The position numbers and the translations under genes are program-made. From NCBI RefSeq assembly GCF_002086735.1, contig NZ_MVIJ01000035.1, positions 1 to 59,437 of the forward strand: DNA of 59,437 nt, read 5' to 3'. Under the pieces are notes generated by a model. It searched no databases, was not told where the DNA came from, and was given only the letters and a program-made list of their open reading frames with translations. The stretch comes from Mycobacterium scrofulaceum. Its GTDB lineage: Bacteria; Actinomycetota; Actinomycetes; Mycobacteriales; Mycobacteriaceae. Below are positions 42,051 to 50,548 of this stretch, in pieces (the stretch's first letter is position 1; the number at the start of each line of letters is the position of its first letter).

Positions 42051-43817
42051 GTGGGTAACCCGCTGGCCCGGTTGAGACGCCGGGGCAAAGACACTTCCGA
42101 ATCAGCATCTGAGCCGGCTTCCGAGGCTGCTTCCGAGGCTGCTTCCTGGGCCGCATCCGAGACCAGCGCCGAGACCGCGGCGGGGGAGCCGGCCGAATCC
42201 GACGGCGGCGAGGCGACCGACGCCACCGGACCCATCGCGGGTACGTCGGAAGCCAAGCCGGCCGCGAAAGCCGCTGCCGCCGAGCGCAACCGGTTCGGCG
42301 CGTGGCTGAGCCGGCCCATGACCTCGTTTCACCTCATCATCGCGGTGGCCGGGCTGCTGACCATCCTGGGCCTGATCATGGTCCTCTCGGCGTCGGGCGT
42401 GCGGTCCTACGACGCCGACGGGTCGGCCTGGGTGATCTTCGGCAAGCAGGTGTTGTGGACCGTGATCGGCCTGGTCGCCTGTTACGCCTCGCTGCGGATG
42501 TCGGTGCGGTTCATCCGCCGGGTCGCCTTCACCGGCTACGTCGTCACCGTCATCCTGCTGGTGCTCGTGCTGGTTCCCGGCATCGGGAACCTTGCCAACG
42601 GCTCGCGGAAGTGGTTCGTCGTCGCCGGTTTCTCGATGCAGCCGTCCGAGCTGGCGAAAATCGCCTTCGCCATCTGGGGTGCGCATCTGCTGGCCGCCCG
42701 CCGGCTGGAGCGGGCCTCGCTGCGCGACCTGCTGATCCCGCTGGTGCCGGCCGCCGTCATCGCGCTGGCGCTGATCGTGGCGCAGCCCGACCTCGGGCAG
42801 ACGGTGTCGCTGGGCATCATCCTGCTGGCGTTGCTGTGGTATGCCGGCCTGCCGCTGCGCGTCTTCGCCACCTCGCTGCTGGCCGTCTTCATGGCCGGGG
42901 CGATCCTGGCCATGTCGGCGGGTTACCGCTCCGACCGGGTGAAATCCTGGATGAACCCCGAGAACGACCCCATGGACACCGGTTACCAGGCGCGCCAGGC
43001 GAAGTTCGCGCTTGCTCACGGCGGCATCTTCGGCGACGGCCTGGGCCAGGGCGTCGCCAAGTGGAACTATCTGCCCAACGCGCACAACGACTTCATCTTC
43101 GCCATCATCGGCGAGGAACTCGGCTTCGTCGGCGCATTCGGCCTGCTGGTGCTCTTCGGGCTGTTCGCCTACACCGGGATGCGGATCGCCCGCCGCTCGG
43201 CCGACCCGTTCCTGCGGCTGCTGACGGCCACCACGACGATGTGGGTGCTGGGTCAGGCGTTCATCAACATCGGCTACGTGATCGGCATCCTGCCGGTCAC
43301 CGGCATTCAGCTGCCGCTCATCTCCGCGGGTGGGACCTCCACGGCCGCAACACTTTTCATGATCGGGATCATGGCCAATGCGGCCCGTCACGAACCCGAG
43401 GCGGTGGCCGCCCTGCGGGCCGGACGCGACGACAAGGTGAACCGGTTCCTGCGGCTGCCGCTGCCCCAGCCGTACGCGCCGACCCGGCTGGAGTCGTTCC
43501 GTGACCGCAAACGTGGGGGCAACCCGCCGGGTCAGGGCGCCGGTTCCCGCAACGGCGCGCGGAAGGCGGCCCAGGCGGCCGCGGGCAAGGCGGCCCGCAA
43601 GGCGCCCCGGAAGGCCACCCGCAATGCCGCCCGCAATGCCGCCCGTAGCGCCTCCCACCAGGACGGCGAACCGCTGCGGCCGGCGTTCTCGCGCACAGCC
43701 GCCCGGCCGGCCCGCAGGGCGGTGCATCATGGATCTGGCCAGCGCTCTGCCAGTCGGGGAGCCGGCCAGCGTCAGGCACGGCGCGATCGCGCACTGGAAG
43801 GTCAGCGTTACGGGTGA
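42051..43817 (+). CDS. ftsW: Septal peptidoglycan polymerase FtsW (SEDS family)
   Basis: A 588-residue SEDS glycosyltransferase that polymerises lipid II at the septum with PbpB. A repetitive acidic N-terminus (ASEPASEAASEAASWAASE, residues 18-38) precedes about ten transmembrane helices between 95 and 465. Family segments: NGSRKWFVVAGFSMQPSELA, GYRSDRVKSWMNPENDPMDT, YLPNAHNDFIFAIIGEELGF and PVTGIQLPLISAGGTSTAAT. The C-terminal 120 residues are basic, with Ala/Lys/Arg repeats (RKAPRKATRNAARNAARSAS) unlike the core. It is longer than typical FtsW at both ends. GTG 42051; the stop overlaps murG. Confidence 0.95.
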   Translation: MGNPLARLRRRGKDTSESASEPASEAASEAASWAASETSAETAAGEPAESDGGEATDATGPIAGTSEAKPAAKAAAAERNRFGAWLSRPMTSFHLIIAVAGLLTILGLIMVLSASGVRSYDADGSAWVIFGKQVLWTVIGLVACYASLRMSVRFIRRVAFTGYVVTVILLVLVLVPGIGNLANGSRKWFVVAGFSMQPSELAKIAFAIWGAHLLAARRLERASLRDLLIPLVPAAVIALALIVAQPDLGQTVSLGIILLALLWYAGLPLRVFATSLLAVFMAGAILAMSAGYRSDRVKSWMNPENDPMDTGYQARQAKFALAHGGIFGDGLGQGVAKWNYLPNAHNDFIFAIIGEELGFVGAFGLLVLFGLFAYTGMRIARRSADPFLRLLTATTTMWVLGQAFINIGYVIGILPVTGIQLPLISAGGTSTAATLFMIGIMANAARHEPEAVAALRAGRDDKVNRFLRLPLPQPYAPTRLESFRDRKRGGNPPGQGAGSRNGARKAAQAAAGKAARKAPRKATRNAARNAARSASHQDGEPLRPAFSRTAARPARRAVHHGSGQRSASRGAGQRQARRDRALEGQRYG

Positions 43818-45034
43818 ACGACACGGTGAGCATGCCGGCCGGCGGGCTGGGGGACACCCCCCAGCCCGCCGGTGCCGCGTTGTCGGCTTTCGAGCCGCTC
43901 AAGCCCCTGTCGGTGGTGCTGGCGGGCGGCGGCACCGCCGGCCACGTGGAGCCCGCGATGGCGGTGGCCGACGCGCTCAGCGCGCTCGATCCGCAGGTGC
44001 GCATCACCGCGCTGGGCACCCACCGCGGGCTCGAGACCCGACTGGTGCCCGAGCGCGGTTACCACCTCGAACTGATCACGCCGGTGCCGCTGCCGCGTAA
44101 GCCCAGCGGCGACCTGGCGCGGCTGCCGCCGCGGGTGTGGCGCGCGGTCCGGGAGACCCGCGCCGTGCTCGACGCCGTGGACGCCGACGTCATCGTCGGT
44201 TTCGGCGGCTACGTGGCGCTGCCGGCCTACTTGGCCGCCCGCGGGATCCCCCGCGGCCCGGGCCGCAGGCGCCGCGTCCCGGTGCTCATCCACGAAGCCA
44301 ACGCCAGCGCCGGGCTGGCCAATCGGGTGGGCGCCCGCCGCGCCGACCGCGTGCTCTCGGCCGTGCCCGATTGCGGGCTGCCGCGCGCCGAGGTGGTCGG
44401 GGTGCCGGTGCGCGAGGCCATCACCTCCCTGGACCGCGCGGCGCTGCGCGCCGAGGCGCGCAGGCATTTCGGCTTCGCCGACGACGCGCGGGTGCTGCTG
44501 GTGTTCGGGGGCTCGCAGGGCGCCGTGTCGCTGAACCGCGCGGTGTCCGGGGCCGCCGCCGCCCTGGCCGCCGCGGGCGTCTCGGTGCTGCACGCGCACG
44601 GGCCGAAAAACACCCTCGAGCTGCCGGAGAGCCGACCCGGCGATCCGCCGTACCTGGCCGTGCCCTATCTCGACCGGATGGACCTGGCCTACGCCGCCGC
44701 GGACCTGGCGATCTGCCGGTCCGGCGCCATGACCGTCGCCGAGGTCTCGGCGGTCGGATTGCCCGCCATCTACGTGCCGCTGCCGATCGGCAACGGCGAG
44801 CAGCGGCTCAACGCGCTGCCGGTGGTCAACGGCGGGGGCGGCATGCTGGTCGCCGACGCCGCCCTGACCCCGGAGCTGGTCGCCCGCGAGGTGGCCGGGC
44901 TGCTCAACGACCCGCCGCGGCTGGCGGCGATGACCAGGGCCGCCGCGCGCGTCGGGCATCCCGACGCCGCGCGCCAGGTGGCGCAGGCGGCGCTCGACAT
45001 CGCCAGGAAGGCAGCTGCGGGAGGACCGCGGTGA
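43814..45034 (+). CDS. murG: Lipid II synthase MurG (UDP-GlcNAc transferase)
   Basis: A 406-residue peripheral membrane GT28 enzyme that adds GlcNAc to lipid I. Glycine-rich loops are LAGGGTAGHVEPAMAVADAL near residue 36 and VFGGSQGAVSLNRAVSG near 230. IVGFGGYVALPAYLAARG is near 120. The UDP-GlcNAc site RSGAMTVAEVSAVGLPAIYV is near 300, with PLPIGNGEQRLNA after it. GTG 43814 overlaps the ftsW stop. The first 30 residues are variable and include GLGDTPQPAG, encoded by a perfect hairpin at 43839-43872. Confidence 0.95.
   Translation: MNDTVSMPAGGLGDTPQPAGAALSAFEPLKPLSVVLAGGGTAGHVEPAMAVADALSALDPQVRITALGTHRGLETRLVPERGYHLELITPVPLPRKPSGDLARLPPRVWRAVRETRAVLDAVDADVIVGFGGYVALPAYLAARGIPRGPGRRRRVPVLIHEANASAGLANRVGARRADRVLSAVPDCGLPRAEVVGVPVREAITSLDRAALRAEARRHFGFADDARVLLVFGGSQGAVSLNRAVSGAAAALAAAGVSVLHAHGPKNTLELPESRPGDPPYLAVPYLDRMDLAYAAADLAICRSGAMTVAEVSAVGLPAIYVPLPIGNGEQRLNALPVVNGGGGMLVADAALTPELVAREVAGLLNDPPRLAAMTRAAARVGHPDAARQVAQAALDIARKAAAGGPR
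43839..43872. repeat. Perfect hairpin at the start of murG
   Basis: A 15-base arm (43839-43853, ending GGCGGGCTGGGGG) is exactly complementary to 43858-43872, with a four-base loop. It starts 25 bases after the murG start codon and could slow ribosomes or limit murG translation. It resembles the GC palindromes in the displaced qcrA N-terminus. Confidence 0.75.
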
Positions 45035-46503
45035 GCGCCGGACAGCCGCCGCCCGAGCTGCCCCCCGAGCTGCACAGGGTGCACATGGTGGGTATCGGGG
45101 GAGCTGGCATGTCGGGCATCGCCCGCATCCTGCTGGACCGCGGCGCGCTGGTGTCGGGGTCGGACGCCAAGGAGTCGCGCGGCGTGCACGCGTTGCGGGC
45201 CCGCGGCGCGTCGATCCGCATCGGCCACGACGCGTCGTCGCTCGACCTGCTGCCCGGCGGCCCGACCGCGGTGATCACCACCCACGCGGCCATCCCGAAG
45301 ACCAACCCCGAACTCGTCGAGGCGCGCCGGCGCGGCATCCCGGTGATCCTGCGGCCGGCCGTGCTGGCACGGCTGATGGAGGGGCGCACCACGCTGATGG
45401 TCACCGGCACCCACGGCAAGACGACGACGACGTCGATGCTGATCGTGGCGCTGCAGCACTGCGGGCGCGATCCGTCGTTCGCGGTCGGCGGCGAGATGGG
45501 CGAGGCCGGAACCAACGCCCATCACGGCAGCGGGGACTGCTTCGTCGCGGAGGCCGACGAGAGCGACGGCTCGCTGCTGGAATACACGCCCAACGTCGCG
45601 GTGGTCACCAACATCGAGACCGATCACCTCGACTTCTACGGCAGCGCCGACGCGTACGTCGGGGTATTCGACGCGTTCGTGGAACGGCTCGCGCCTGGGG
45701 GAGCGCTGGTGGTGTGCGTCGACGACCCGGGTGCGGCCGCGCTGGCGGAACGCACCGCCGAGCTGGGGATCCGGGTGCTGCGGTACGGGTCCGGGCCGGC
45801 TGAGGGCCACGCCGCCACGCTGTTGTCCTGGGAGCAGCAGGGCACCGAGGCGGTCGCGCACATCCAGCTGGCGGGCGAATCGCACCCCCGCGTGATGCGG
45901 CTGTCGGTCCCCGGCCGGCACATGGCGCTCAACGCGCTGGGTGCGCTGCTGGCGGCGCTGGAGATCGGCGCCTCGGTCGACGCGGTGCTCGACGGGTTGG
46001 CCGGCTTCGAGGGGGTGCGCCGGCGGTTCGAACTGGTGGGCAACGCGGGGTCGGTGCGCGTCTTCGACGACTACGCTCACCATCCCACCGAGATCAGCGC
46101 CACGCTGGCGGCGGTCCGCACGGTGCTCGAGCAGAGCGGCGGCGGTCGCAGCCTGGTGGTGTTTCAGCCGCATTTGTATTCGCGGACAAAAGAATTCGCC
46201 GAGCAGTTTGGTCGCGCGCTGGACGCCGCGGACGAGGTGTTCGTCCTCGACGTCTACGGCGCGCGCGAGAAACCGCTCGCGGGGGTCAGCGGTGCCAGCG
46301 TCGCCGAGCACGTCAGCGTGCCCGTGCGCTACCTGCCCAACTTCTCCGCGGTCGCCGAACAGGTGGCCGCGGTGGCCGGCCCGGGTGACGTCATCGTCAC
46401 GATGGGAGCGGGCGACGTGACCTTGCTGGCGCCGGAGATCGTGACCGAGTTGCGGATCCGGGACAACCGCAGCGCGCCGGGCAGGCCGGGAGTGTTGCGA
46501 TGA
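45031..46503 (+). CDS. murC: UDP-N-acetylmuramate-L-alanine ligase
   Basis: A 490-residue Mur ligase that adds L-Ala to UDP-MurNAc, the first peptide-stem step. The UDP site HMVGIGGAGMSGIARILLDR is near residue 18, and the ATP loop VTGTHGKTTTTSMLIVALQH near 125. EADESDGSLLEYTPNVAVVT is near 172. The C-terminal FDDYAHHPTEISATLAAVRT is near 345, followed by VFQPHLYSRTKEFAEQFGRA. GTG 45031 overlaps the murG stop, and the murC stop overlaps ftsQ (ATGA). Confidence 0.96.
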   Translation: MSAGQPPPELPPELHRVHMVGIGGAGMSGIARILLDRGALVSGSDAKESRGVHALRARGASIRIGHDASSLDLLPGGPTAVITTHAAIPKTNPELVEARRRGIPVILRPAVLARLMEGRTTLMVTGTHGKTTTTSMLIVALQHCGRDPSFAVGGEMGEAGTNAHHGSGDCFVAEADESDGSLLEYTPNVAVVTNIETDHLDFYGSADAYVGVFDAFVERLAPGGALVVCVDDPGAAALAERTAELGIRVLRYGSGPAEGHAATLLSWEQQGTEAVAHIQLAGESHPRVMRLSVPGRHMALNALGALLAALEIGASVDAVLDGLAGFEGVRRRFELVGNAGSVRVFDDYAHHPTEISATLAAVRTVLEQSGGGRSLVVFQPHLYSRTKEFAEQFGRALDAADEVFVLDVYGAREKPLAGVSGASVAEHVSVPVRYLPNFSAVAEQVAAVAGPGDVIVTMGAGDVTLLAPEIVTELRIRDNRSAPGRPGVLR

Positions 46504-47468
46504 CCCAGCCCAACGACGCGACGCCCACCGACCGCCAGGGCGACCTGGGCGTGCAGGAGCCGGCCGGCGAGGCCGTCACCGAGCCACTCTTCGTCGGGGG
46601 GCCCGCGACAGAAACCGCCGAAACTCCCGAAATCCCGGATGGCGCCGACGAATTCGAGGGCCCGCGCCGGCGGGCCCGCCGAGAACGCGCCGAACGCCGC
46701 GCCGCGCAGGCGCGTGCGACGGCCATCGAAGAGGCCCGCCGGGAGGCCAAGCGCCGGGTCAGCGGGCGTGCGGTCAACGAGCCGAAACCCGTCGCCCGGG
46801 GCGTCGTTCGCGGCCTGAAGATGCTGTTGGTGACGGTGCTCCTGGTCGTCCTGGGCGTCGGGCTCGCGCTGGTCCTCTACTTCACCCCCGCGATGTCGGC
46901 GCGCAGCATCGTCGTCGTCGGCACCGGGGTGGTGACCCGGGAAGAGGTGCTGGACGCCGCGCGGGTGCGGCCCGGGACGCCGCTGCTGCAGATCAACACC
47001 AACCAGGTGGCCGACCGGGTGGCGGCGATCCGGCGGGTGGCCAGCGCGCGGGTGCAGCGCCAGTATCCGTCGGCGCTGCGCATCACCATCGTCGAACGGG
47101 TCCCGGTGGCGGTGAAGGACTTTCCGGACGGCCCGCACCTCTTCGATCGCGATGGCGTCGACTTCGCGACCGGTCCGCCGCCGCCCGCGCTGCCGTACCT
47201 CGACGTCGCCAACCCCGGCCCCACCGACCCGGCGACCAAGGCCGCACTTCAGGTATTGACCGCGTTGCGGCCCGAGGTCGCCGGCCAGGTGAGCCGGATC
47301 GCGGCCCCCTCGGTGGCCTCGATCACGCTCACGCTGGGCGATGGCCGCGTGGTCATCTGGGGGACGACCGATCGCACCGACGAGAAGGCCGAGAAGCTGG
47401 CCGCCCTGCTGACCCAGCCCGGGCGGACCTATGACGTTTCCAGTCCCGACCTGCCCACGGTGAAGTAG
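46500..47468 (+). CDS. ftsQ: Cell division protein FtsQ
   Basis: A 322-residue bitopic divisome protein. A charged cytoplasmic tail (1-100, with RRRARRERAERRAAQARATA) leads to one transmembrane helix near 105-125 (MLLVTVLLVVLGVGLALVLY). The POTRA domain follows (ARSIVVVGTGVVTREEVLDA to about 200) and then the FtsQ/DivIB beta domain. It bridges early and late division proteins. ATG 46500 overlaps the murC stop. Its TAG stop lies in the first unit of a 14-bp triple repeat. Confidence 0.93.
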   Translation: MTQPNDATPTDRQGDLGVQEPAGEAVTEPLFVGGPATETAETPEIPDGADEFEGPRRRARRERAERRAAQARATAIEEARREAKRRVSGRAVNEPKPVARGVVRGLKMLLVTVLLVVLGVGLALVLYFTPAMSARSIVVVGTGVVTREEVLDAARVRPGTPLLQINTNQVADRVAAIRRVASARVQRQYPSALRITIVERVPVAVKDFPDGPHLFDRDGVDFATGPPPPALPYLDVANPGPTDPATKAALQVLTALRPEVAGQVSRIAAPSVASITLTLGDGRVVIWGTTDRTDEKAEKLAALLTQPGRTYDVSSPDLPTVK

Positions 47469-47498
47469 CGGCGGTGAAGTAGCGGCGGTGAAGTAGCC
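47458..47498. repeat. 14-bp tandem repeat, three copies, containing the ftsQ stop
   Basis: CGGTGAAGTAGCGG is found at 47458-47471 and 47472-47485, and a final shortened copy (CGGTGAAGTAGCC) at 47486-47498. Each copy contains GTGAAGTAG, that is, the last codons and stop of ftsQ. The design mirrors the repeat at 970-1002. Confidence 0.92.
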
Positions 47499-47614
47499 CC
47501 TCTCCGCGGCCGCCGTGTGACGGCCGCAACAGAAAAAATTTGCGAGCCGCGTGTCGGCGCGCCTGCCGGGTTAGGGCGCGCCATGCCCATACCGTTCTGG
47601 TTGCGCGGAACTAC

Positions 47615-47650
47615 TTGACATAACTCTAACTCTATGGTTGAGGTTGAGGG
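47615..47650 (+). promoter_or_regulatory. ftsZ upstream element with tandem hexamers
   Basis: TTGACA (47615-47620) is a consensus -35-like hexamer. It is followed by TAACTC twice (47621-47632) and GGTTGA twice (47636-47647). I could not place a matching -10 with confidence. The block lies about 80 bases before the ftsZ start in a gap of 260 bases, so ftsZ probably has its own promoter and control in addition to read-through from ftsQ. Confidence 0.5.
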
Positions 47651-47728
47651 TTTGCCAGGGCGGACCGCGAACGTCCGGGAGGACCCCGTCGCGAAGAACT
47701 GAGCCCACCATTGGGAGGAAAACGAATG

Positions 47729-48883
47729 ATGACCCCCCCGCATAACTACCTGGCCGTCATCAAGGTCGTGGGTATCGGTGGCGGCGGTGTCAACGCCGTT
47801 AACCGGATGATCGAACAGGGCCTCAAAGGCGTCGAGTTCATCGCGATCAACACCGACGCGCAGGCGCTGTTGATGAGCGATGCCGACGTCAAACTCGACG
47901 TCGGCCGCGACTCCACCCGCGGCCTGGGCGCCGGCGCGGACCCGGAGGTCGGCCGCAAGGCCGCCGAGGACGCCAAGGACGAGATCGAGGAGCTGCTGCG
48001 CGGCGCGGACATGGTGTTCGTCACCGCAGGTGAGGGCGGCGGCACGGGCACGGGCGGCGCCCCCGTGGTGGCCAGCATCGCCCGCAAGCTGGGCGCGCTG
48101 ACCGTCGGCGTGGTCACCCGGCCGTTCTCCTTCGAGGGCAAGCGGCGAGGCAATCAGGCAGAAAGCGGCATCGCTTCGCTGCGGGAGAGCTGCGACACGC
48201 TCATCGTCATCCCCAACGACCGGCTGCTGCAGATGGGCGACGCCGCGGTGTCGCTGATGGACGCGTTCCGCAGCGCCGACGAGGTGCTGCTCAACGGCGT
48301 GCAGGGCATCACCGACCTGATCACCACGCCGGGTTTGATCAACGTCGACTTTGCCGACGTCAAGGGCATCATGTCCGGCGCCGGCACCGCGCTGATGGGC
48401 ATCGGGTCGGCGCGCGGGGAGGGCCGGTCGCTCAAGGCCGCGGAGATCGCCATCAACTCCCCGCTGCTGGAGGCGTCGATGGAGGGCGCCCAAGGCGTGC
48501 TGATGTCGATCGCCGGCGGCAGCGACCTGGGCCTGTTCGAGATCAACGAGGCGGCCTCGCTGGTGCAGGACGCCGCCCACCAGGACGCGAACATCATCTT
48601 CGGCACGGTCATCGACGACTCGCTGGGCGACGAGGTGCGCGTCACCGTCATCGCCGCGGGCTTCGACGCGGTCGGCGCCGGCCGCAAGCCGGTCATGGGT
48701 GCCACCGCCGGTGAGAAGGCCGGTGGTGCGCACCGGATCGAGTCGGCGAAGTCCGGCAAGCTCAGTTCGACGCTTTTCGAGCCCGTCGACGCCGTCAGCG
48801 TGCCGGTTCACACGAATGGCGCCACGCTGAACATCGGCGGCGATGACGACGACGTCGACGTGCCGCCGTTCATGCGCCGCTGA
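47729..48883 (+). CDS. ftsZ: Cell division protein FtsZ
   Basis: A 384-residue tubulin-like GTPase that forms the Z-ring. The GTP loops are visible: IGGGGVNAVNRMI near residue 16, the tubulin signature GGGTGTGGAP near 104, and the catalytic T7 loop in NVDFADVKGIMSGAG near 205. The tail ends in DDDDVDVPPFMRR, the conserved peptide that binds FtsW and SepF. Two ATGs are adjacent (47726 and 47729) after GGGAGGAAAACGA; I use the second, which gives MTPPHNYLAV. An insert, ATAGEKAGG, near residue 332 makes it slightly longer than M. tuberculosis FtsZ. Confidence 0.98.
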   Translation: MTPPHNYLAVIKVVGIGGGGVNAVNRMIEQGLKGVEFIAINTDAQALLMSDADVKLDVGRDSTRGLGAGADPEVGRKAAEDAKDEIEELLRGADMVFVTAGEGGGTGTGGAPVVASIARKLGALTVGVVTRPFSFEGKRRGNQAESGIASLRESCDTLIVIPNDRLLQMGDAAVSLMDAFRSADEVLLNGVQGITDLITTPGLINVDFADVKGIMSGAGTALMGIGSARGEGRSLKAAEIAINSPLLEASMEGAQGVLMSIAGGSDLGLFEINEAASLVQDAAHQDANIIFGTVIDDSLGDEVRVTVIAAGFDAVGAGRKPVMGATAGEKAGGAHRIESAKSGKLSSTLFEPVDAVSVPVHTNGATLNIGGDDDDVDVPPFMRR

Positions 48884-48897
48884 GGGTCTCGATCTGC

Positions 48898-49692
48898 TTG
48901 CCAGTGCGCGACGAACCGGCCACGAAAGACAGGGGAGGGATGGCGCTGCCCGCTGGCCCGCGCCGCACTCCGGATACTGAACAGGTGAGCGTGCGCATCC
49001 GGCGGGTGACCACCACCCGCGCGGGCGGTGTTTCGGGCCGACCGTTCGACAGCTTCAACCTGGGCGACCACGTCGGTGACGAGCCGGCGGCGGTGGCCGC
49101 CAACCGAAATCGGCTGGCCACCGCGATCGGTCTCGGCCCGGACCGGGTGGTGTGGATGAACCAGGTGCACGGTCAGCGGGTCGAGGTCGTCGACGGGCCC
49201 CGCGGGGGCGCGGTCGATCAGACCGATGCGCTGGTGACGACCACCCCGCGACTGGCGTTGGCGGTGGTGACCGCGGACTGCGTGCCGGTGCTGCTCGCCG
49301 ACGCCCGCGCCGGCGTCGCGGGGGCGGCGCACGCCGGTCGCGTCGGCGCCCAGCTCGGGGTGGTGGCCCGCACTGTGGAGGCGATGCTGGCGCTGGGCGC
49401 GCACGTCGAAGACATCTCGGCCCTGCTGGGGCCGGCGGTCAGCGGGCGCAACTACGAGGTCCCCGCGGCCATGGCCGACGAGGTGGAGGCCGCGCTGCCC
49501 GGCAGCCGCACCACGACGGCCGCCGGCACCCCCGGCCTGGATCTACGTGCCGGGATCGCTTGTCAATTAAAGGGTTTGGGTATCGCGGCCATCGACGTCG
49601 ACCCCCGGTGCACGGTCGCCGACCAGGCGTTGTTCAGCCACCGCCGGGACGCGCCGACCGGACGGCTCGCCTCGCTGGTGTGGATGGAGTGA
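48898..49692 (+). CDS. pgeF: PgeF/YfiH (laccase-like domain) family protein
   Basis: A DUF152/LACC1-family protein of up to 264 residues. The metal-site residues are in WMNQVHGQRVEVVD (His near residue 91), VVTADCVPVLLAD (Cys near 126) and GAAHAGRVGAQLG (His near 144). The family has been described as peptidoglycan-editing or purine-nucleoside phosphorylase enzymes. The start is unsure: TTG 48898 is listed, but ATG 48940 and GTG 48985 (VSVRIRRVTTTRAGG) are also possible. The stop overlaps a GTG of the next gene. It is conserved just after ftsZ in Actinobacteria. Confidence 0.85.
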   Translation: MPVRDEPATKDRGGMALPAGPRRTPDTEQVSVRIRRVTTTRAGGVSGRPFDSFNLGDHVGDEPAAVAANRNRLATAIGLGPDRVVWMNQVHGQRVEVVDGPRGGAVDQTDALVTTTPRLALAVVTADCVPVLLADARAGVAGAAHAGRVGAQLGVVARTVEAMLALGAHVEDISALLGPAVSGRNYEVPAAMADEVEAALPGSRTTTAAGTPGLDLRAGIACQLKGLGIAAIDVDPRCTVADQALFSHRRDAPTGRLASLVWME

Positions 49693-49697
49693 CCGCG

Positions 49698-50486
49698 ATG
49701 GCGGACAGGACGGCGGGCGCAGCGGCTCACAGCGACCGCGAAACGGAATTGACGCACGCATTGGCGGCCGTGCGCTCACGCTTGGCGGCGGCCGCGGAAG
49801 CGGCGGGTCGGAATGTGGGTGAAATCGAACTCCTGCCGATTACCAAATTCTTTCCAGCAACCGATGTCGTGACTTTGTCGCGATTGGGTTGCCGGGCCGT
49901 CGGCGAATCGCGGGATCAGGAGGCGTCGGCAAAAGTGAGCGAAGTCACCAAACTGTTGGCGGCCTCCTCGCGGTCGGATGCACCGGCCTTGCGCTGGCAC
50001 ATGGTGGGCCACATTCAGCGGAACAAGGCCCGCTCGGTTGCCCGCTGGGCGCACACCGCCCATTCGGTCGACAGCGCGCAGCTCGTCAGCGCCCTCGACA
50101 AGGGGGTGTCGGCGGCCATCGCGGAGGGCCGCCGCGCCGATCCCATGCGGGTCTACGTCCAGATCAGCCTCGACGGCGACGCGTCCCGGGGCGGGGTCGA
50201 CATCTCGGCGCCGGGGGCGGTCGACCAGCTGTGCGCCCGAGCCGACGAGGCAAAACACCTGGAACTGGCGGGGTTGATGGCCATCCCGCCGCTGGGCTCG
50301 GATCCGGACGCGGCCTTCGGGCGGCTGCGAACGGAGCACCTGCGGGTGCTGCAATCCCACCCGAACGCGGTCGGCCTGTCCGCGGGCATGTCCGACGATT
50401 TCGAAATTGCCGTCAAACACGGTTCGACATGTGTGCGTGTCGGTACCGCGCTATTGGGCCCGCGGCCGCTACCGTCACCGTATTGA
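49698..50486 (+). CDS. PLP-binding homeostasis protein (YggS/PLPBP family)
   Basis: A 262-residue alanine-racemase-fold protein. The lysine that binds pyridoxal phosphate is in LLPITKFFPATDVV near residue 40. HMVGHIQRNKARSVARWAHT near 100 and the late GLSAGMSDDFEIAVKHGSTC...VRVGTALLG near 235 form the phosphate site. The family buffers PLP and affects amino-acid homeostasis. ATG 49698 is chosen; the in-frame GTG 49689 overlaps the pgeF stop and would couple the two genes, so either may be used. Confidence 0.9.
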   Translation: MADRTAGAAAHSDRETELTHALAAVRSRLAAAAEAAGRNVGEIELLPITKFFPATDVVTLSRLGCRAVGESRDQEASAKVSEVTKLLAASSRSDAPALRWHMVGHIQRNKARSVARWAHTAHSVDSAQLVSALDKGVSAAIAEGRRADPMRVYVQISLDGDASRGGVDISAPGAVDQLCARADEAKHLELAGLMAIPPLGSDPDAAFGRLRTEHLRVLQSHPNAVGLSAGMSDDFEIAVKHGSTCVRVGTALLGPRPLPSPY

Positions 50487-50548
50487 GTCACTGTAGTCAC
50501 ATCTTCATCACTGACACCAAGCATCAGGGGCTAGAAGGGGTCAACGCA

